From Acinetobacter sp. ANC 4173 (GTDB lineage: Bacteria > Pseudomonadota > Gammaproteobacteria > Pseudomonadales > Moraxellaceae): a stretch of DNA of 64,000 nt. Both the position numbers and the translations under genes were made by a program. The DNA lies in assembly GCF_004331255.1 (NCBI RefSeq), contig NZ_SJOF01000002.1, forward strand, positions 372,001 to 436,000, written 5' to 3'. Shown piece after piece: positions 1 through 10,351 of this stretch; the first letter of the stretch is position 1, and each line of letters starts with the position of its first letter. The notes beneath the pieces were generated by a model. It was not told the DNA's origin. It did no database searches and was given only the letters and a program-made list of their open reading frames with translations.

Positions 1-429
1 TTAATGTACTATACGCTCGGTCAGCGTGGCGGTATTGGCATTGGTGGTATGAAAGGTGCTGACGAAGGTGCTTGGTTCGTCTTACATAAAGACATTGAAC
101 ATAACCGCCTTGTGGTCGGTCAAGGTCATGATCACCCATTAATGCAAAGTACAATGCTTTGGAGTGAAGTGATTGACTGGGTTGCAGGCGAACAAGACAT
201 TCCTGCTTCAGGTTTCCGCTGTACGGCAAAAACCCGTTATCGCCAACCCGACCAAGCTTGCGTATTATATAAAGATGACACGATGCCAAATGGTGTTCGC
301 GTTGAATTTGATGAATCACAACGTGCTGTTACCCCAGGTCAAAGTGTTGTGTTTTATCTAGATGATATTTGTTTAGGCGGTGGCGTCATTCATCACACCA
401 ATGCACCTAAGCCAGATTTTATTGCATAA
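1..429 (+). CDS. mnmA: MnmA, tRNA-specific 2-thiouridylase (3' part)
   Basis: This is the C-terminal end of the cytoplasmic enzyme that thiolates U34 in the wobble position of Lys, Glu and Gln tRNAs. The frame is open from base 1, so the start lies before the window. The visible 142 codons open with [13 protein letters not shown], typical of the MnmA middle region, and finish in the C-terminal beta-barrel, which contains CLGGG near the end. The P-loop and both catalytic cysteines must lie upstream, out of view. hflD follows within 15 bases, the usual gammaproteobacterial order mnmA-hflD-purB. An internal ATG at base 4 should not be taken as the gene start. The family call is firm. Confidence 0.95.
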   Translation, partial: LMYYTLGQRGGIGIGGMKGADEGAWFVLHKDIEHNRLVVGQGHDHPLMQSTMLWSEVIDWVAGEQDIPASGFRCTAKTRYRQPDQACVLYKDDTMPNGVRVEFDESQRAVTPGQSVVFYLDDICLGGGVIHHTNAPKPDFIA

Positions 430-443
430 AAGGATTGTTCGGT

Positions 444-1175
444 ATGGTTGAGTTACCGTTTCAACAGCCTCAAACTTTAAGTCAACGCCAAAATCGCGCA
501 TTGGCGCTTGCGGCTGTGTTTCAGGCAACACAACTCACCCATATGACTGCTATTTCTGGGCGACAGAGCATCGGAGATAGCGGGAATTTCTATTTAGAAC
601 AGCTCATTAAAGCCAGCCTAAATATTCGTCCGACTTCCAATCAATCCTGTCAAACTTTAGATTTTTTCAATCAACTTGCTGATATCTCTCTGGGATTGAA
701 AACCCTAGAAAGCAGTATTACCCAACCGTTTAATCCTGCACCGAAATCCCGTTTACCCAAACTCTCTAATGCCAAGCTTCCGATGTCTTATGCCATGGCA
801 TTATTACAATTAGAAAAAAAGGTCTATAGCAATCCAAAGTTTGTTGAAATTATTGAAAAATCACAGCAAAAAATTCTGAAACAACTCTCTTTTTTCGACA
901 ATAACTATACGCATCCGAGCATTCTTGCCAACTTAGCCCAAACCTATGTCGATACCGCAGGACAAATTAATCCTCGTATTATGGTACGTGGCAATGCAGA
1001 AGCATTTAAGGATACAGCGCATACCAACCGAATTCGTGCTGCCCTCTTTACTGGTCTACAAATGGCACATTTGTGGCGTCAGCATGGAGGAAGCTCTTGG
1101 GGCATGATTTTCAGCAAACGAAAACTGCTCCAAGACATTCAAGATCTCGCTCGTTTACAGTATCAAGTGGTCTAA
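444..1175 (+). CDS. hflD: HflD, lysogenization regulator family protein
   Basis: A 243-residue member of the HflD family, helical proteins found between mnmA and purB in gammaproteobacteria. In E. coli HflD binds phage lambda CII and lowers lysogenization; its normal cell role is unclear. The N-terminus ([15 protein letters not shown]) and the internal [13 protein letters not shown] and GNAEAFKDT stretches are typical. The frame could begin at a TTG at 435, but the ATG at 444 has an AGGA Shine-Dalgarno at 431-434 with nine bases between, so 444 is preferred. It sits 14 bases after mnmA and is probably co-transcribed with it. Confidence 0.9.
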   Translation: MVELPFQQPQTLSQRQNRALALAAVFQATQLTHMTAISGRQSIGDSGNFYLEQLIKASLNIRPTSNQSCQTLDFFNQLADISLGLKTLESSITQPFNPAPKSRLPKLSNAKLPMSYAMALLQLEKKVYSNPKFVEIIEKSQQKILKQLSFFDNNYTHPSILANLAQTYVDTAGQINPRIMVRGNAEAFKDTAHTNRIRAALFTGLQMAHLWRQHGGSSWGMIFSKRKLLQDIQDLARLQYQVV

Positions 1176-1223
1176 CCACATGCTGTACGAAATTTTCGTT
1201 TTACGTTTTATTCCAAAGTTTAA

Positions 1224-2621
<1,398 letters not shown>

Positions 2622-2635
2622 TTTACTGTTAATTT

Positions 2636-2664
2636 AAAAAGCGAAGCTTAGGCTTCGCTTTTTT
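2636..2664 (+). terminator. Rho-independent terminator after purB
   Basis: A stem GCGAAGC (2641-2647) pairs with GCTTCGC (2652-2658) across a four-base loop and is followed by six T, 15 bases after the purB stop. Confidence 0.85.
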
Positions 2665-2693
2665 ATGCTTAACTATTTATATGAATAAATTTA

Positions 2694-3329
2694 ATGATCG
2701 AATACCAATTTACTTTTAAACACTGGATTTGTTTAGCGATTGTTGCTGTTACAATTTTAATTGCCAGTATTCACCCATTAGAATTTGAATCGTATTTACT
2801 TCATCAAGCAGGAACCATTTTTATGCTGCTTGTGTTGTACATTACCTTGAAAAAAATAGGCTTAAGCTTTGTCAATTTTGCGCTTTATTTAGCTTTTCTT
2901 TTGATCCATATTTTAGCAGCACATTATCTATATTCCTATGTGCCTTATAACGAATGGATCCTACAAATTTTGCATTTTGATTTAAATCAAACTATGGGCT
3001 GGACTCGCAACATGTATGATCGTTGGGTGCATTTGACTTATGGTCTTCTGCTTTACCCTTTTTTCTATCGTGTATTTCAAGTTTGGTTAGCTAGCCTTAA
3101 ACCCTATATGCTTTTTCTATTGGTAATTCAATTTGTAATGGCAACCAGCCTGATCTATGAATGGATTGAATGGTTAATTGCTATTCAGCTTTCACCCGAA
3201 GATGCTGAAAACTACAATGGGCAGCAAGGTGATATCTGGGATGCTCATATGGACATGCTGCTTGCAACTTTAGGTGCCATGATCACAGGCGGTATTTATT
3301 TGCTTCAACAATCCAAAGCTAAGAACTAA
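2694..3329 (+). CDS. DUF2238 family inner-membrane protein (YjdF-like)
   Basis: A 211-residue hydrophobic protein with about six membrane segments. The conserved features of the DUF2238/YjdF family are visible: YDRWVHL near residue 108, YEWIEW near residue 155, and QQGDIWDAHMDMLLATLGA near residues 177-195, rich in Asp, His and Met that could bind a metal or polar ligand inside the membrane. Function is not established for the family. The gene stands alone, 72 bases after purB and beyond its terminator. I see no clear terminator of its own. Confidence 0.8.
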   Translation: MIEYQFTFKHWICLAIVAVTILIASIHPLEFESYLLHQAGTIFMLLVLYITLKKIGLSFVNFALYLAFLLIHILAAHYLYSYVPYNEWILQILHFDLNQTMGWTRNMYDRWVHLTYGLLLYPFFYRVFQVWLASLKPYMLFLLVIQFVMATSLIYEWIEWLIAIQLSPEDAENYNGQQGDIWDAHMDMLLATLGAMITGGIYLLQQSKAKN

Positions 3330-3382
3330 TTTATCTGACTAATGAAAATCAATGAGCATGAAACTTAAATAAATCATTTACG

Positions 3383-3797
3383 CTACCAATCAATCCATCT
3401 TAGAAGTTTAGACTCAGCCAAATCAGTATTTTTAAACTTATCCAGATATTCGAAACGGACGTATTCTCCTTTTAATTTTCTTAGCAGTTTTTCATCAAAT
3501 AACAGATGCCTATGGTATTCAGAATACTCAAATTGAATAGCTATTCGTTCAAAATGGTCACGCTTAATTGCATATTTTTATAGAACTTGACCACTCCACA
3601 GGCCTGTAATGTTTCGATCGGATGATCAGCTTTAAATACACAGCCAAAATCAAAACAAGGATGCTCGGAATAACCGCGAGAAAAAATGTCATCTTTTTCC
3701 AGTCCCCATTCTTCTCGGTTGCTTCCATATACGTAGCACAATATATCGGACAAATAAGCAAAATTAGAAAACCGAGAAATCCCAAAAATGTACTCAT
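3383..3797 (-). pseudogene. Small membrane protein gene, probably broken by a one-base frameshift
   Basis: An ORF from 3797 to 3564 encodes 77 residues with two strong membrane segments (about 4-24 and 36-60). It then stops just after an A5 run (minus strand, plus 3575-3579). If one A is removed, reading continues without a break to a stop at 3383-3385, adding about 60 soluble residues rich in Lys, Glu and aromatics (starting IKRDHFERIAIQ and ending LRWIDW). The rebuilt protein would be about 138 residues: two membrane helices plus a charged cytoplasmic tail. I do not recognise the family. The downstream frame has no start of its own, which favours one broken gene over two. Confidence 0.45.
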
Positions 3798-3858
3798 AAC
3801 CGTTTAAATTGTGATGTATTTTTATTGATTCAAAGTACTATAGCATTTCTCAGCCATC

Positions 3859-3881
3859 AAAAAAGCCCACCGAAGTGAGCT
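3859..3881 (-). terminator. Terminator after sohB
   Basis: On the minus strand AGCTCAC (3881-3875), a TTCG tetraloop and GTGGGCT form a stem with one G-U pair, followed by a short T run (3863-3859). It lies 26 bases past the sohB stop. Confidence 0.75.
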
Positions 3882-3906
3882 TAAAAATCATAAGTTTAAC
3901 AAAATC

Positions 3907-4869
3907 TTATAATTTAGGATCACGCATTTGCACCAAATTCGCATTTGCATTGCTTAAACTTTCCATCACTTTATGCATCACACTTGGAACCAAGTGGTCT
4001 GCAATTTGTGCTGCCTGTAAACCAATTTTTTCACCCAATGTTGGCTTACGACGTGTTTGAATCACATACACATCATGTTGTGGTAATAAATTAAGCAAGT
4101 ATTCATCTGAAGTCTGTAGTTTATCCACCAAATTCAAATCTAACGCATCACGACCATACCAATGTTCACCTGTTGCAACTTTTTCAACATTCAATTGTGG
4201 ACGATATTTCTCTACAAAGTGCTTAAATAACTCATGAGTTTGTTGTAATTCTTCTTCAAATTTTGCTTTACCTTCAGGTGTATTTTCACCAAACATGGTC
4301 ACTGTACGTTTAAATTGACCTGCCGTGTACAACTCAAAATCAACATGATGCTCTTTAAGTAAACGGTTAAAGTTTGGGACTTGTGCCACAACACCAATAG
4401 AACCAACCACTGCAAAAGGTGCAGCAATAATTTCACTGGCAATACATGCCATCATATAACCACCGCTTGCAGCAACCTTATCCACACAGATGGTTAAATG
4501 AAAGCCTGCATCACGTAGACGTACCAACTGTGCAGCAGCTAGACCATAGCCATGTACCATACCACCTGGACTTTCAAGTCTTACAACAACACGGTCACGG
4601 CCTGCTTTTGCAGTTGCCAAAATCAGGGTAATTTCTTCACGAATGTTGTCTACAGCAGATGCGGCTGTATCCCCTTTAAAGTCTAATACATAAACTTTTT
4701 GATTGTTCTTTTTACGTGCCCGTGCCTCTTTCACCAATTGTTGTGTCAGTTGTAAAAGCTCTAATTTTGAAGCAGTTGTTTGCGCAATTTTTTTTCTTTG
4801 TTCATTTACGCGTGCGTTTAAGTGACTAACTCGAATATCCGCAGGCAACTTCGGTAATTGAAATAACAT
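3907..4869 (-). CDS. sohB: SohB, S49 family serine protease
   Basis: A 320-residue protease of the SppA/SohB (S49) family, which uses a Ser-Lys dyad to degrade membrane-derived peptides or proteins. The core is well conserved: LESPGGMVHGYG near residue 98, the nucleophile region AASGGYMMA near residue 133, VGSIGVVAQVPNFNR near 150, and the Lys-bearing QFKRTVTMFGENTPEGK near 185. E. coli SohB carries an N-terminal membrane anchor. Here the N-terminus (LPADIRVSHLNAR onwards) is polar, with a Lys/Arg-rich coil, and no hydrophobic segment is visible even in the short upstream in-frame stretch. The protein may therefore be peripheral. It is monocistronic with its own terminator. Confidence 0.9.
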   Translation of the reverse strand: MLFQLPKLPADIRVSHLNARVNEQRKKIAQTTASKLELLQLTQQLVKEARARKKNNQKVYVLDFKGDTAASAVDNIREEITLILATAKAGRDRVVVRLESPGGMVHGYGLAAAQLVRLRDAGFHLTICVDKVAASGGYMMACIASEIIAAPFAVVGSIGVVAQVPNFNRLLKEHHVDFELYTAGQFKRTVTMFGENTPEGKAKFEEELQQTHELFKHFVEKYRPQLNVEKVATGEHWYGRDALDLNLVDKLQTSDEYLLNLLPQHDVYVIQTRRKPTLGEKIGLQAAQIADHLVPSVMHKVMESLSNANANLVQMRDPKL

Positions 4870-5020
4870 ATGTAAGTAATTCTCAATTTTGTTTGGGTTG
4901 AATCTAAGATGGGGCTTTTATGGCAAAAATTCAATATCGTTTTTGCAAGAATATCAACATAAAAAATTGCCTTGAAATCATTTACTTTCTTAATTTAAAG
5001 CAAGAAAAAGTTTAAAGGCA

Positions 5021-5049
5021 AAAAAAACCGCAAATTAAAATTTGCGGTT
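5021..5049 (-). terminator. Terminator of the pst operon
   Basis: The stem AACCGCAAA/TTTGCGGTT (5049-5041 with 5034-5026, minus strand) is followed by a seven-base T run at 5027-5021, directly after pstB. Confidence 0.85.
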
Positions 5050-5067
5050 GGATTGCAGAACGTTTGA

Positions 5068-5979
5068 TTAACCAAAACGACCTGTAATATAAGCTTCCGT
5101 TAATTGATGATCAGGTTGTGTGAAGACTTTTTCAGTCGAGTTCACCTCAATTAAATCACCTAAATGGAAGTATGCTGTGCGATCTGAGACACGTGCTGCT
5201 TGCTGCATCGAGTGAGTCACAATGGCAATGGTGTACTGCTTTGAAAGTTCAGAAATCAATTCTTCTACTTTTGCGGTCGCAATTGGGTCAAGTGCAGAAC
5301 ATGGTTCATCCATCAAAATCACTTCTGGACTCACCGCAATGGTACGTGCAATACATAGACGTTGTTGCTGACCACCCGATAGACCTGTGCCAGGTTGATT
5401 CAAACGATCTTTAACTTCGTCCCAAAGACCTGCTTTACGCAAGCTATTTTCAACAATTTCTTCTAGGTCATATTTATCACGTGCTAGCCCATGTAGTTTT
5501 GGCCCGTAAGCAACGTTATCAAAAATAGACTTTGGGAATGGGTTTGGCTTTTGGAACACCATACCGACTTGAGCACGAAGTAAAACGACATCTAGATTTG
5601 GATCATAGATATCCTGATTATCAAGCAATACTTTACCTGTCACGCGACATGAATCAATCGTGTCGTTCATACGGTTTAAAGTACGCAAAAAGGTCGATTT
5701 ACCGCAACCCGAAGGACCAATAAAAGCGATAACTTCATTCTGATAAATCTGCAAATCAATGCCTTTAATCGCTTCAGCATCACCATAATAAACATGCACA
5801 TCAGACGTACTAAGCTTTACTTTGGCAGTTTCATTTTCTTTTTTTGCAGATGCTTGCGTATCAAACTGTGAAATAAACGACGTTTGACGCTTTGAATCAG
5901 TTTCAGGAGATGTAAATTGAGTCTGTTGTGGATTCACTGACTTGTCCTGCTCTAAAGAGTTATTTACAACGGTATTCAT
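5068..5979 (-). CDS. pstB: PstB, phosphate ABC transporter ATP-binding protein
   Basis: The ATPase of the high-affinity phosphate importer PstSCAB, 303 residues, at the cytoplasmic face of the inner membrane. Walker [10 protein letters not shown] (about residues 92-100), the Q-loop, signature LSGGQQQR (about 197-204), Walker [14 protein letters not shown] and the H-switch (THSM) are all present. A polar, Gln/Ser/Lys-rich N-terminal extension of about 50 residues precedes the usual start; no ATG lies within it that would shorten the protein. It is the last gene of the operon, 13 bases after pstA. phoU, which often follows pstB, is absent and sohB lies beyond. Confidence 0.96.
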   Translation of the reverse strand: MNTVVNNSLEQDKSVNPQQTQFTSPETDSKRQTSFISQFDTQASAKKENETAKVKLSTSDVHVYYGDAEAIKGIDLQIYQNEVIAFIGPSGCGKSTFLRTLNRMNDTIDSCRVTGKVLLDNQDIYDPNLDVVLLRAQVGMVFQKPNPFPKSIFDNVAYGPKLHGLARDKYDLEEIVENSLRKAGLWDEVKDRLNQPGTGLSGGQQQRLCIARTIAVSPEVILMDEPCSALDPIATAKVEELISELSKQYTIAIVTHSMQQAARVSDRTAYFHLGDLIEVNSTEKVFTQPDHQLTEAYITGRFG

Positions 5980-5992
5980 ATATTGCCCTCAA

Positions 5993-7384
5993 TTACCAGC
6001 GGACTTCAAATTTCTTACGTAACCAAATTGCAAGACTGTTTAATCCAATCATTAATGCAAGAAGTACGATAATGGCTGCCGCAGTACGTCCTTCAAAGAA
6101 GTTACGTAACTCATTACCCTGCCATAAATAGACTTGTACAGGTAATGCTGTGGCTTGATCTAATGGTGTACTTGGGATACTGGCAACAAAAGCACTCATC
6201 CCAATTAATAATAATGGTGCAGTTTCACCTAATGCATGCGCGACCCCGATAATTGAACCGGTCATGATCCCTGGGAGTGCTAAAGGAAGCACATGATGGA
6301 ATACAGTTTGAATACGCGATGCACCCAAACCTAATGCAGCTTGACGAATGGATGGTGGAACTGCTTTTAAAGATGCACGTGTGGTAATAATTACCGTTGG
6401 CAAAGTCATTAAACTTAACACCAAACCACCGACCAGTGGTGCAGACAGTGGTAACTGCATCCAGCCAATAAAGATTGCTGCACCTAGCAAACCAAATACA
6501 ATCGAAGGAACGGCTGCAAGGTTGTTAATGTTCACTTCAATAATATCGGTGATGATATTTTTGGGTGCAAATTCTTCAAGATAGATTGCTGATGCCACCC
6601 CAATTGGAATCGAGATAAAGATCACAATCAACATCATGAATAGCGATCCCATAAATGCACCCGCTAAACCTGAAGTTGCTGGCGCACTACGTGAATCTGG
6701 ATTAGTGAAAATATTGGTGTTAAAGGTATTTTCAATAATTCCTTTGGCTTCCATAGAATCTGCAAGCTGACGCACTTCTGGACTTAATTGTTGCTGGTCA
6801 TCTGGAAGACTGCGGTCAATATTGCCCGCCAACCACACATCGACATTGGCGTCGGTTAACAGCTTTATGTCTTCAGTTTTACCAATCAAAGCTGGATTGG
6901 CCAAGACCATATCACGCAAACGATACGATTCTGAATCGGTATAAATACTCGGTAGCTCATCACGCTGCGCTGCAAGTGTCGGATCCTTTTTAATCAGACC
7001 ATTCACCAGTAAAGCATCCCAATCAACCATACCCATTTCGGTTTGCCAAGCGACATAACGCTCTTGGAACTGAGCTGGAGACTCACCTGCACGTTGTACA
7101 GGTTTAGCACCTACGTTCACAATCGTTGGGTCAAAATAGACGGGTACTGAAATACTGGTTTGCCAGAAAGCTGGTAAACCTTTGGCTAAAATACTACCAA
7201 ACAGTAAAACCACGAAAAATAAGCCAGAGATTACTGCCGCCAAGCCAAATCTACGGAAGAGTTTTTCCTTGCGGTGACGTTTAGACAAAGAACTTTCTAT
7301 CATTCTTTTACGTTTTTCGCGCAATTCAGCAGCCGATTGTGAATCAAAGGATTGATCCAGAGGAGAAGAATTCGATGTGCTCAT
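5993..7384 (-). CDS. pstA: PstA, phosphate ABC transporter permease
   Basis: One of the two inner-membrane permeases of the phosphate importer. At 463 residues it is much longer than the roughly 296-residue E. coli PstA. A cytoplasmic Lys/Arg-rich N-terminus, one helix (about 47-70) and a long soluble insert (about 70-245, probably periplasmic) precede the permease core. The core contains the coupling motif region LGASRIQTVFHHVLPLALPGI near residue 353. This long form is familiar from Pseudomonas and Acinetobacter. Its start overlaps the pstC stop by four bases (ATGA), so translation is probably coupled. Confidence 0.94.
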   Translation of the reverse strand: MSTSNSSPLDQSFDSQSAAELREKRKRMIESSLSKRHRKEKLFRRFGLAAVISGLFFVVLLFGSILAKGLPAFWQTSISVPVYFDPTIVNVGAKPVQRAGESPAQFQERYVAWQTEMGMVDWDALLVNGLIKKDPTLAAQRDELPSIYTDSESYRLRDMVLANPALIGKTEDIKLLTDANVDVWLAGNIDRSLPDDQQQLSPEVRQLADSMEAKGIIENTFNTNIFTNPDSRSAPATSGLAGAFMGSLFMMLIVIFISIPIGVASAIYLEEFAPKNIITDIIEVNINNLAAVPSIVFGLLGAAIFIGWMQLPLSAPLVGGLVLSLMTLPTVIITTRASLKAVPPSIRQAALGLGASRIQTVFHHVLPLALPGIMTGSIIGVAHALGETAPLLLIGMSAFVASIPSTPLDQATALPVQVYLWQGNELRNFFEGRTAAAIIVLLALMIGLNSLAIWLRKKFEVRW

Positions 7385-8760
7385 TCGTATTGCTCGCGAT
7401 ATTTACGCACGATGTAGAGTGCAATAATGTTCAGACCCAAAGTAATGACAAATAAAGTCAGACCCAATGCAAAGGCAACCAATGCTTGAGGACTGGCAAA
7501 ATCCGTATCCCCTGTCAATTGCTTTACAATCGTCACTGTTACCGTAGAAACTGCTTCGAGTGGATTTGCATGAAGTAATGGACTATTGCCTGCCGCCAGA
7601 ACAACAATCATGGTTTCCCCCACCGCACGCGAAACAGCCAGTAAGAAAGCCCCTGTAATGCCAGGTAAAGCTGCTGGTAAAACCACTTTTCGGATTGTTT
7701 CAGACTTGGTTGCACCTAAGCCCAAAGAACCATCACGTAATGCACGAGGGACCTGAGTGATAATGTCGTCTGAAAGTGAAGATACGAATGGAATAATCAT
7801 GATGCCCATCACGAAACCCGCAGTCAGTGCACTGGTCGCATTGATGTTGATACCGACTTGCTCACCGAGCATTCTAAAAAATGGACCAATGACCATCATC
7901 GCAAATACACCATAAACAATGGTTGGAATACCTGCGAGTACTTCAATGGCTGGTTTTGCCCAAGAACGAAAACCTGAAGAGGCATATTCTGCCAAGTAAA
8001 TCGCAATCATGAGGCCTAAAGGTACAGCAACCAGTAGTGCAATACCACTGACCATGAGCGTGCCCCAAATCAATGGAAGCAAACCATAACTACCTTCTGC
8101 ATTGCCAGAAGTACTAAAACCTGGGTTCCATTCGGTGCCAAAGAAGAAGTCCATTGGACTGACAAAACGGAAAAAATGCATCGCTTCAGTAAACATGGAC
8201 ATGACAATACCGACCGTGGTCAGAATCGCTACACCAGAACACAAAGCCAAACCAATATTGATGATTTTTTCAACTTGGTTACGTGCGCGATACTGGCCTT
8301 GTACATGTTTTTTCGCCCAAACTAAACCCACCAAAGCCGCACAAATCACCACAGCCAATTTCGCAAAAGCACCAATACTTTCTACTTTTGCCAATTGCTG
8401 TGCCGCTGCGATTTCGTAAGGCGCTGCTTGGTCACTCACCCCAAAGCCTGTTGCTATTGCCTGTACACGATCTAGCAATACTTCAACACCCGCAGCATCT
8501 AAACCGCTCAACACATTTGCAGGCACATTGTTCATTACAATGTGACGCAAAATATTTGGCTCAACGATATTCCAAACAATCAAAATTAAAAAAGCAGGGA
8601 TACCACACCACAACGCAACCAAGGCCCCATAATATCCTGGGCGTGAATGCAACATTGCTGAGTTATTTCCCTTACCTGCTAAGTTACGACTTTTTGCGAG
8701 ACCAATTTGGTAAGCGATCGCAATCAACGCCAGTAACACGCCTATAAGTAGCAGATTCAT
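7381..8760 (-). CDS. pstC: PstC, phosphate ABC transporter permease
   Basis: The second permease of the Pst importer, 459 residues against about 319 in E. coli. The extra N-terminal part holds several hydrophobic segments and a soluble loop (about 65-130). The core carries IYLAEYAS, the EVLAGIPTIVYGVFA stretch and the coupling loop LGATKSETIRKVVLPAALPGI near residue 350. It overlaps pstA by four bases and lies 99 bases after pstS, with a hairpin in that gap that could lower its expression relative to pstS. Confidence 0.94.
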   Translation of the reverse strand: MNLLLIGVLLALIAIAYQIGLAKSRNLAGKGNNSAMLHSRPGYYGALVALWCGIPAFLILIVWNIVEPNILRHIVMNNVPANVLSGLDAAGVEVLLDRVQAIATGFGVSDQAAPYEIAAAQQLAKVESIGAFAKLAVVICAALVGLVWAKKHVQGQYRARNQVEKIINIGLALCSGVAILTTVGIVMSMFTEAMHFFRFVSPMDFFFGTEWNPGFSTSGNAEGSYGLLPLIWGTLMVSGIALLVAVPLGLMIAIYLAEYASSGFRSWAKPAIEVLAGIPTIVYGVFAMMVIGPFFRMLGEQVGININATSALTAGFVMGIMIIPFVSSLSDDIITQVPRALRDGSLGLGATKSETIRKVVLPAALPGITGAFLLAVSRAVGETMIVVLAAGNSPLLHANPLEAVSTVTVTIVKQLTGDTDFASPQALVAFALGLTLFVITLGLNIIALYIVRKYREQYE

Positions 8761-8813
8761 GTATTCTCCACCGTTTTTTCAATTTTCATTCTTTGAAAAA
8801 ACTCACTAAGTAC

Positions 8814-8843
8814 AAAAAGCCAATGGTGGGAGATCCCACCATT
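8814..8843 (-). terminator. Intra-operon hairpin/attenuator between pstS and pstC
   Basis: A perfect ten-base inverted repeat AATGGTGGGA/TCCCACCATT (8822-8831 and 8834-8843) has a two-base centre. On the minus strand it is followed by GGC and five T (8818-8814). It resembles a partial terminator or an RNA-protecting stem placed to make more PstS than membrane subunits. Structure is seen; function is inferred. Confidence 0.65.
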
Positions 8844-8859
8844 TGCCTATTTCACCGAA

Positions 8860-9885
8860 TTACTTAACCGCTTTGCCTGCTTTAAAATCAGCAAGGATTT
8901 TTGCACGCTCTTTGTCTGACATAGAGATCAAGCCAGCTTTTTCTAACTTAGAACCTTTACCCGATACTTTCTTGCTTAAGAAGTACTCTGTGTATTGTTG
9001 TAAACCTTTGATTGATTGAAGGTGTTCACCTTTCACGTAGAAGAATAATGGACGTGAAACAGGGTAAGAACCATTCAAAATTGTCTTCTCAGATGGCGCA
9101 ACATTGTTCACTGTTGCTACGCGTAATTTGTCACGGTTTTGATCGTAGAAGCCTAAACCGAAGACACCCACTGCACTTGGAGAAGTTTTCAAGCGAGCCA
9201 AAGTTTCAGTGTAATCACCCGCAATTTCAATAACTTTGCCATCTTTACGGAAAGCTGAACATGCTTTCTTCTGAGCATCTTTATCTAACTTTTTGAAGTA
9301 ATCGTAAGATTCACAACCTGCTTCAACCATTTTCTCTTGGAACACTTCACGCGTACCGTGGTTAGAAGCCGGAATCACTAGCGTGATTGGTTCGTTTGGC
9401 AGTGTTTTGTCAATTTGGTTCCAGCGTGTATATGGGTTTGGAACTAACTTGCCATTTGATGGTAATTTCTCAGCTAAAGCAGCAAATACATGGTAAGGCT
9501 TTAACTTGTATGCTGCTTTGTGTGAGTTTGATGCAAACACAATACCGTCATAACCGATTTTAATTTCTTGAATTTTATTTACGCCTGCTTTTTTACAAGC
9601 AGCTAATTCTGTATCTTTAATTTTACGTGATGCATTTGCCACATCAATCGTATTGTCACCTACACCCGCACAGAACTGTTTTAAACCACCTGAAGTACCA
9701 CCAGAACCCACTACTGGAGTTTTGAATTGTGGGAAAGTATTACCAAACTCTTCAGCCACAATACTTGCATAAGGCAATACTGTTGAAGAACCAGCGATTT
9801 GAATTGTGTCACGTGCTGCATTTGCAGTTGTTGCTACAACTGACCCTGTTACTGCCAATGCAAGTGCGATGTGGTTTAAGCGCAT
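8860..9885 (-). CDS. pstS: PstS, periplasmic phosphate-binding protein
   Basis: The substrate-binding protein of the Pst importer, 341 residues from the chosen start. The signal peptide (RLNHIALALAVTGSVVATTANA) should be cut after ANA. The mature protein opens with DTIQIAGSSTVLPYAS, a phosphate-binding loop, and SGGTSGGLKQFC follows. An upstream start at 9924 would add 13 residues ahead of the signal peptide. The ATG at 9885 has AGAGAG (9897-9892) six bases upstream and gives a clean signal peptide, so it is preferred. Transcription starts from the Pho-box region upstream. A hairpin separates it from pstC. Confidence 0.95.
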   Translation of the reverse strand: MRLNHIALALAVTGSVVATTANAARDTIQIAGSSTVLPYASIVAEEFGNTFPQFKTPVVGSGGTSGGLKQFCAGVGDNTIDVANASRKIKDTELAACKKAGVNKIQEIKIGYDGIVFASNSHKAAYKLKPYHVFAALAEKLPSNGKLVPNPYTRWNQIDKTLPNEPITLVIPASNHGTREVFQEKMVEAGCESYDYFKKLDKDAQKKACSAFRKDGKVIEIAGDYTETLARLKTSPSAVGVFGLGFYDQNRDKLRVATVNNVAPSEKTILNGSYPVSRPLFFYVKGEHLQSIKGLQQYTEYFLSKKVSGKGSKLEKAGLISMSDKERAKILADFKAGKAVK

Positions 9886-9976
9886 GCTCATCTCTCTTAA
9901 TGTGTGCAATTTGAAGTACGTCACTTTTTTATTCAGTTTTGTACTTTTTTCGATATATGCATTTTGATTTTAAAAT

Positions 9977-10016
9977 ATGACAAATAAGTTACAGCAATAT
10001 GACGCTTTTATGATAA
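9977..10016 (-). promoter_or_regulatory. Pho box: four PhoB half-sites upstream of pstS
   Basis: Reading the minus strand, four seven-base units resembling CTGTCAT occur at exact 11-base intervals: TTATCAT (10016-10010), GCGTCAT (10005-9999), CTGTAAC (9994-9988) and TTGTCAT (9983-9977), each separated by four A/T-rich bases. This 7-4-7 layout is the known PhoB-binding arrangement, here in two tandem boxes. PhoB boxes normally replace the -35 element, so the transcript probably starts 20-35 bases further toward pstS. Confidence 0.82.
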
Positions 10017-10290
10017 TTACAGCTTGATGAATGATTTATTTAAAATTCTTTGATATTCAATATGTAACACAAGTTATATTCTTATTTTTATGATTTTATT
10101 CTGATTAGTAAAATGTAACAATTCATCTTAATGTCATTCAAGCATGCTGCTTCATGCACAATAAAACCTCAATGCACGAGCTAAAAATTTAAAAAAATGC
10201 ATTTTGATGTGCATAAACTGCTCAAAATTTCTAACGATATGCAATACAGGCTCGACTTAAAGCATGAAATTCGATCATTAAAAAATCATG
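10017..10290. other. AT-rich intergenic region without a visible gene
   Basis: This stretch lies between the Pho box and the permease terminator. I see no convincing ORF, RNA gene or strong hairpin. It may hold upstream elements for pstS. Confidence 0.5.
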
Positions 10291-10330
10291 ATAAAAATAA
10301 TGGGCTAGCTAATTTTCATTAACTAACCCA
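10291..10330 (-). terminator. Terminator after the amino-acid permease
   Basis: Minus-strand stem TGGGTTAGTTAAT (10330-10318) pairs with ATTAGCTAGCCCA (10313-10301), using two G-U pairs around a GAAA loop, then a T-rich tail at 10300-10291. It lies 22 bases past the gene. Confidence 0.7.
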
Positions 10331-10351
10331 CACATTTTTTTTAAATTTGAA

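Noticed and set aside
3541..3753. A 70-residue soluble ORF on the minus strand
   Set aside because: It overlaps the two-helix ORF in another frame, and only the helix frame joins naturally to the downstream frame.
8283..8747. A 154-residue plus-strand ORF inside pstC
   Set aside because: It is a mirror frame of a well-conserved permease and resembles nothing known.
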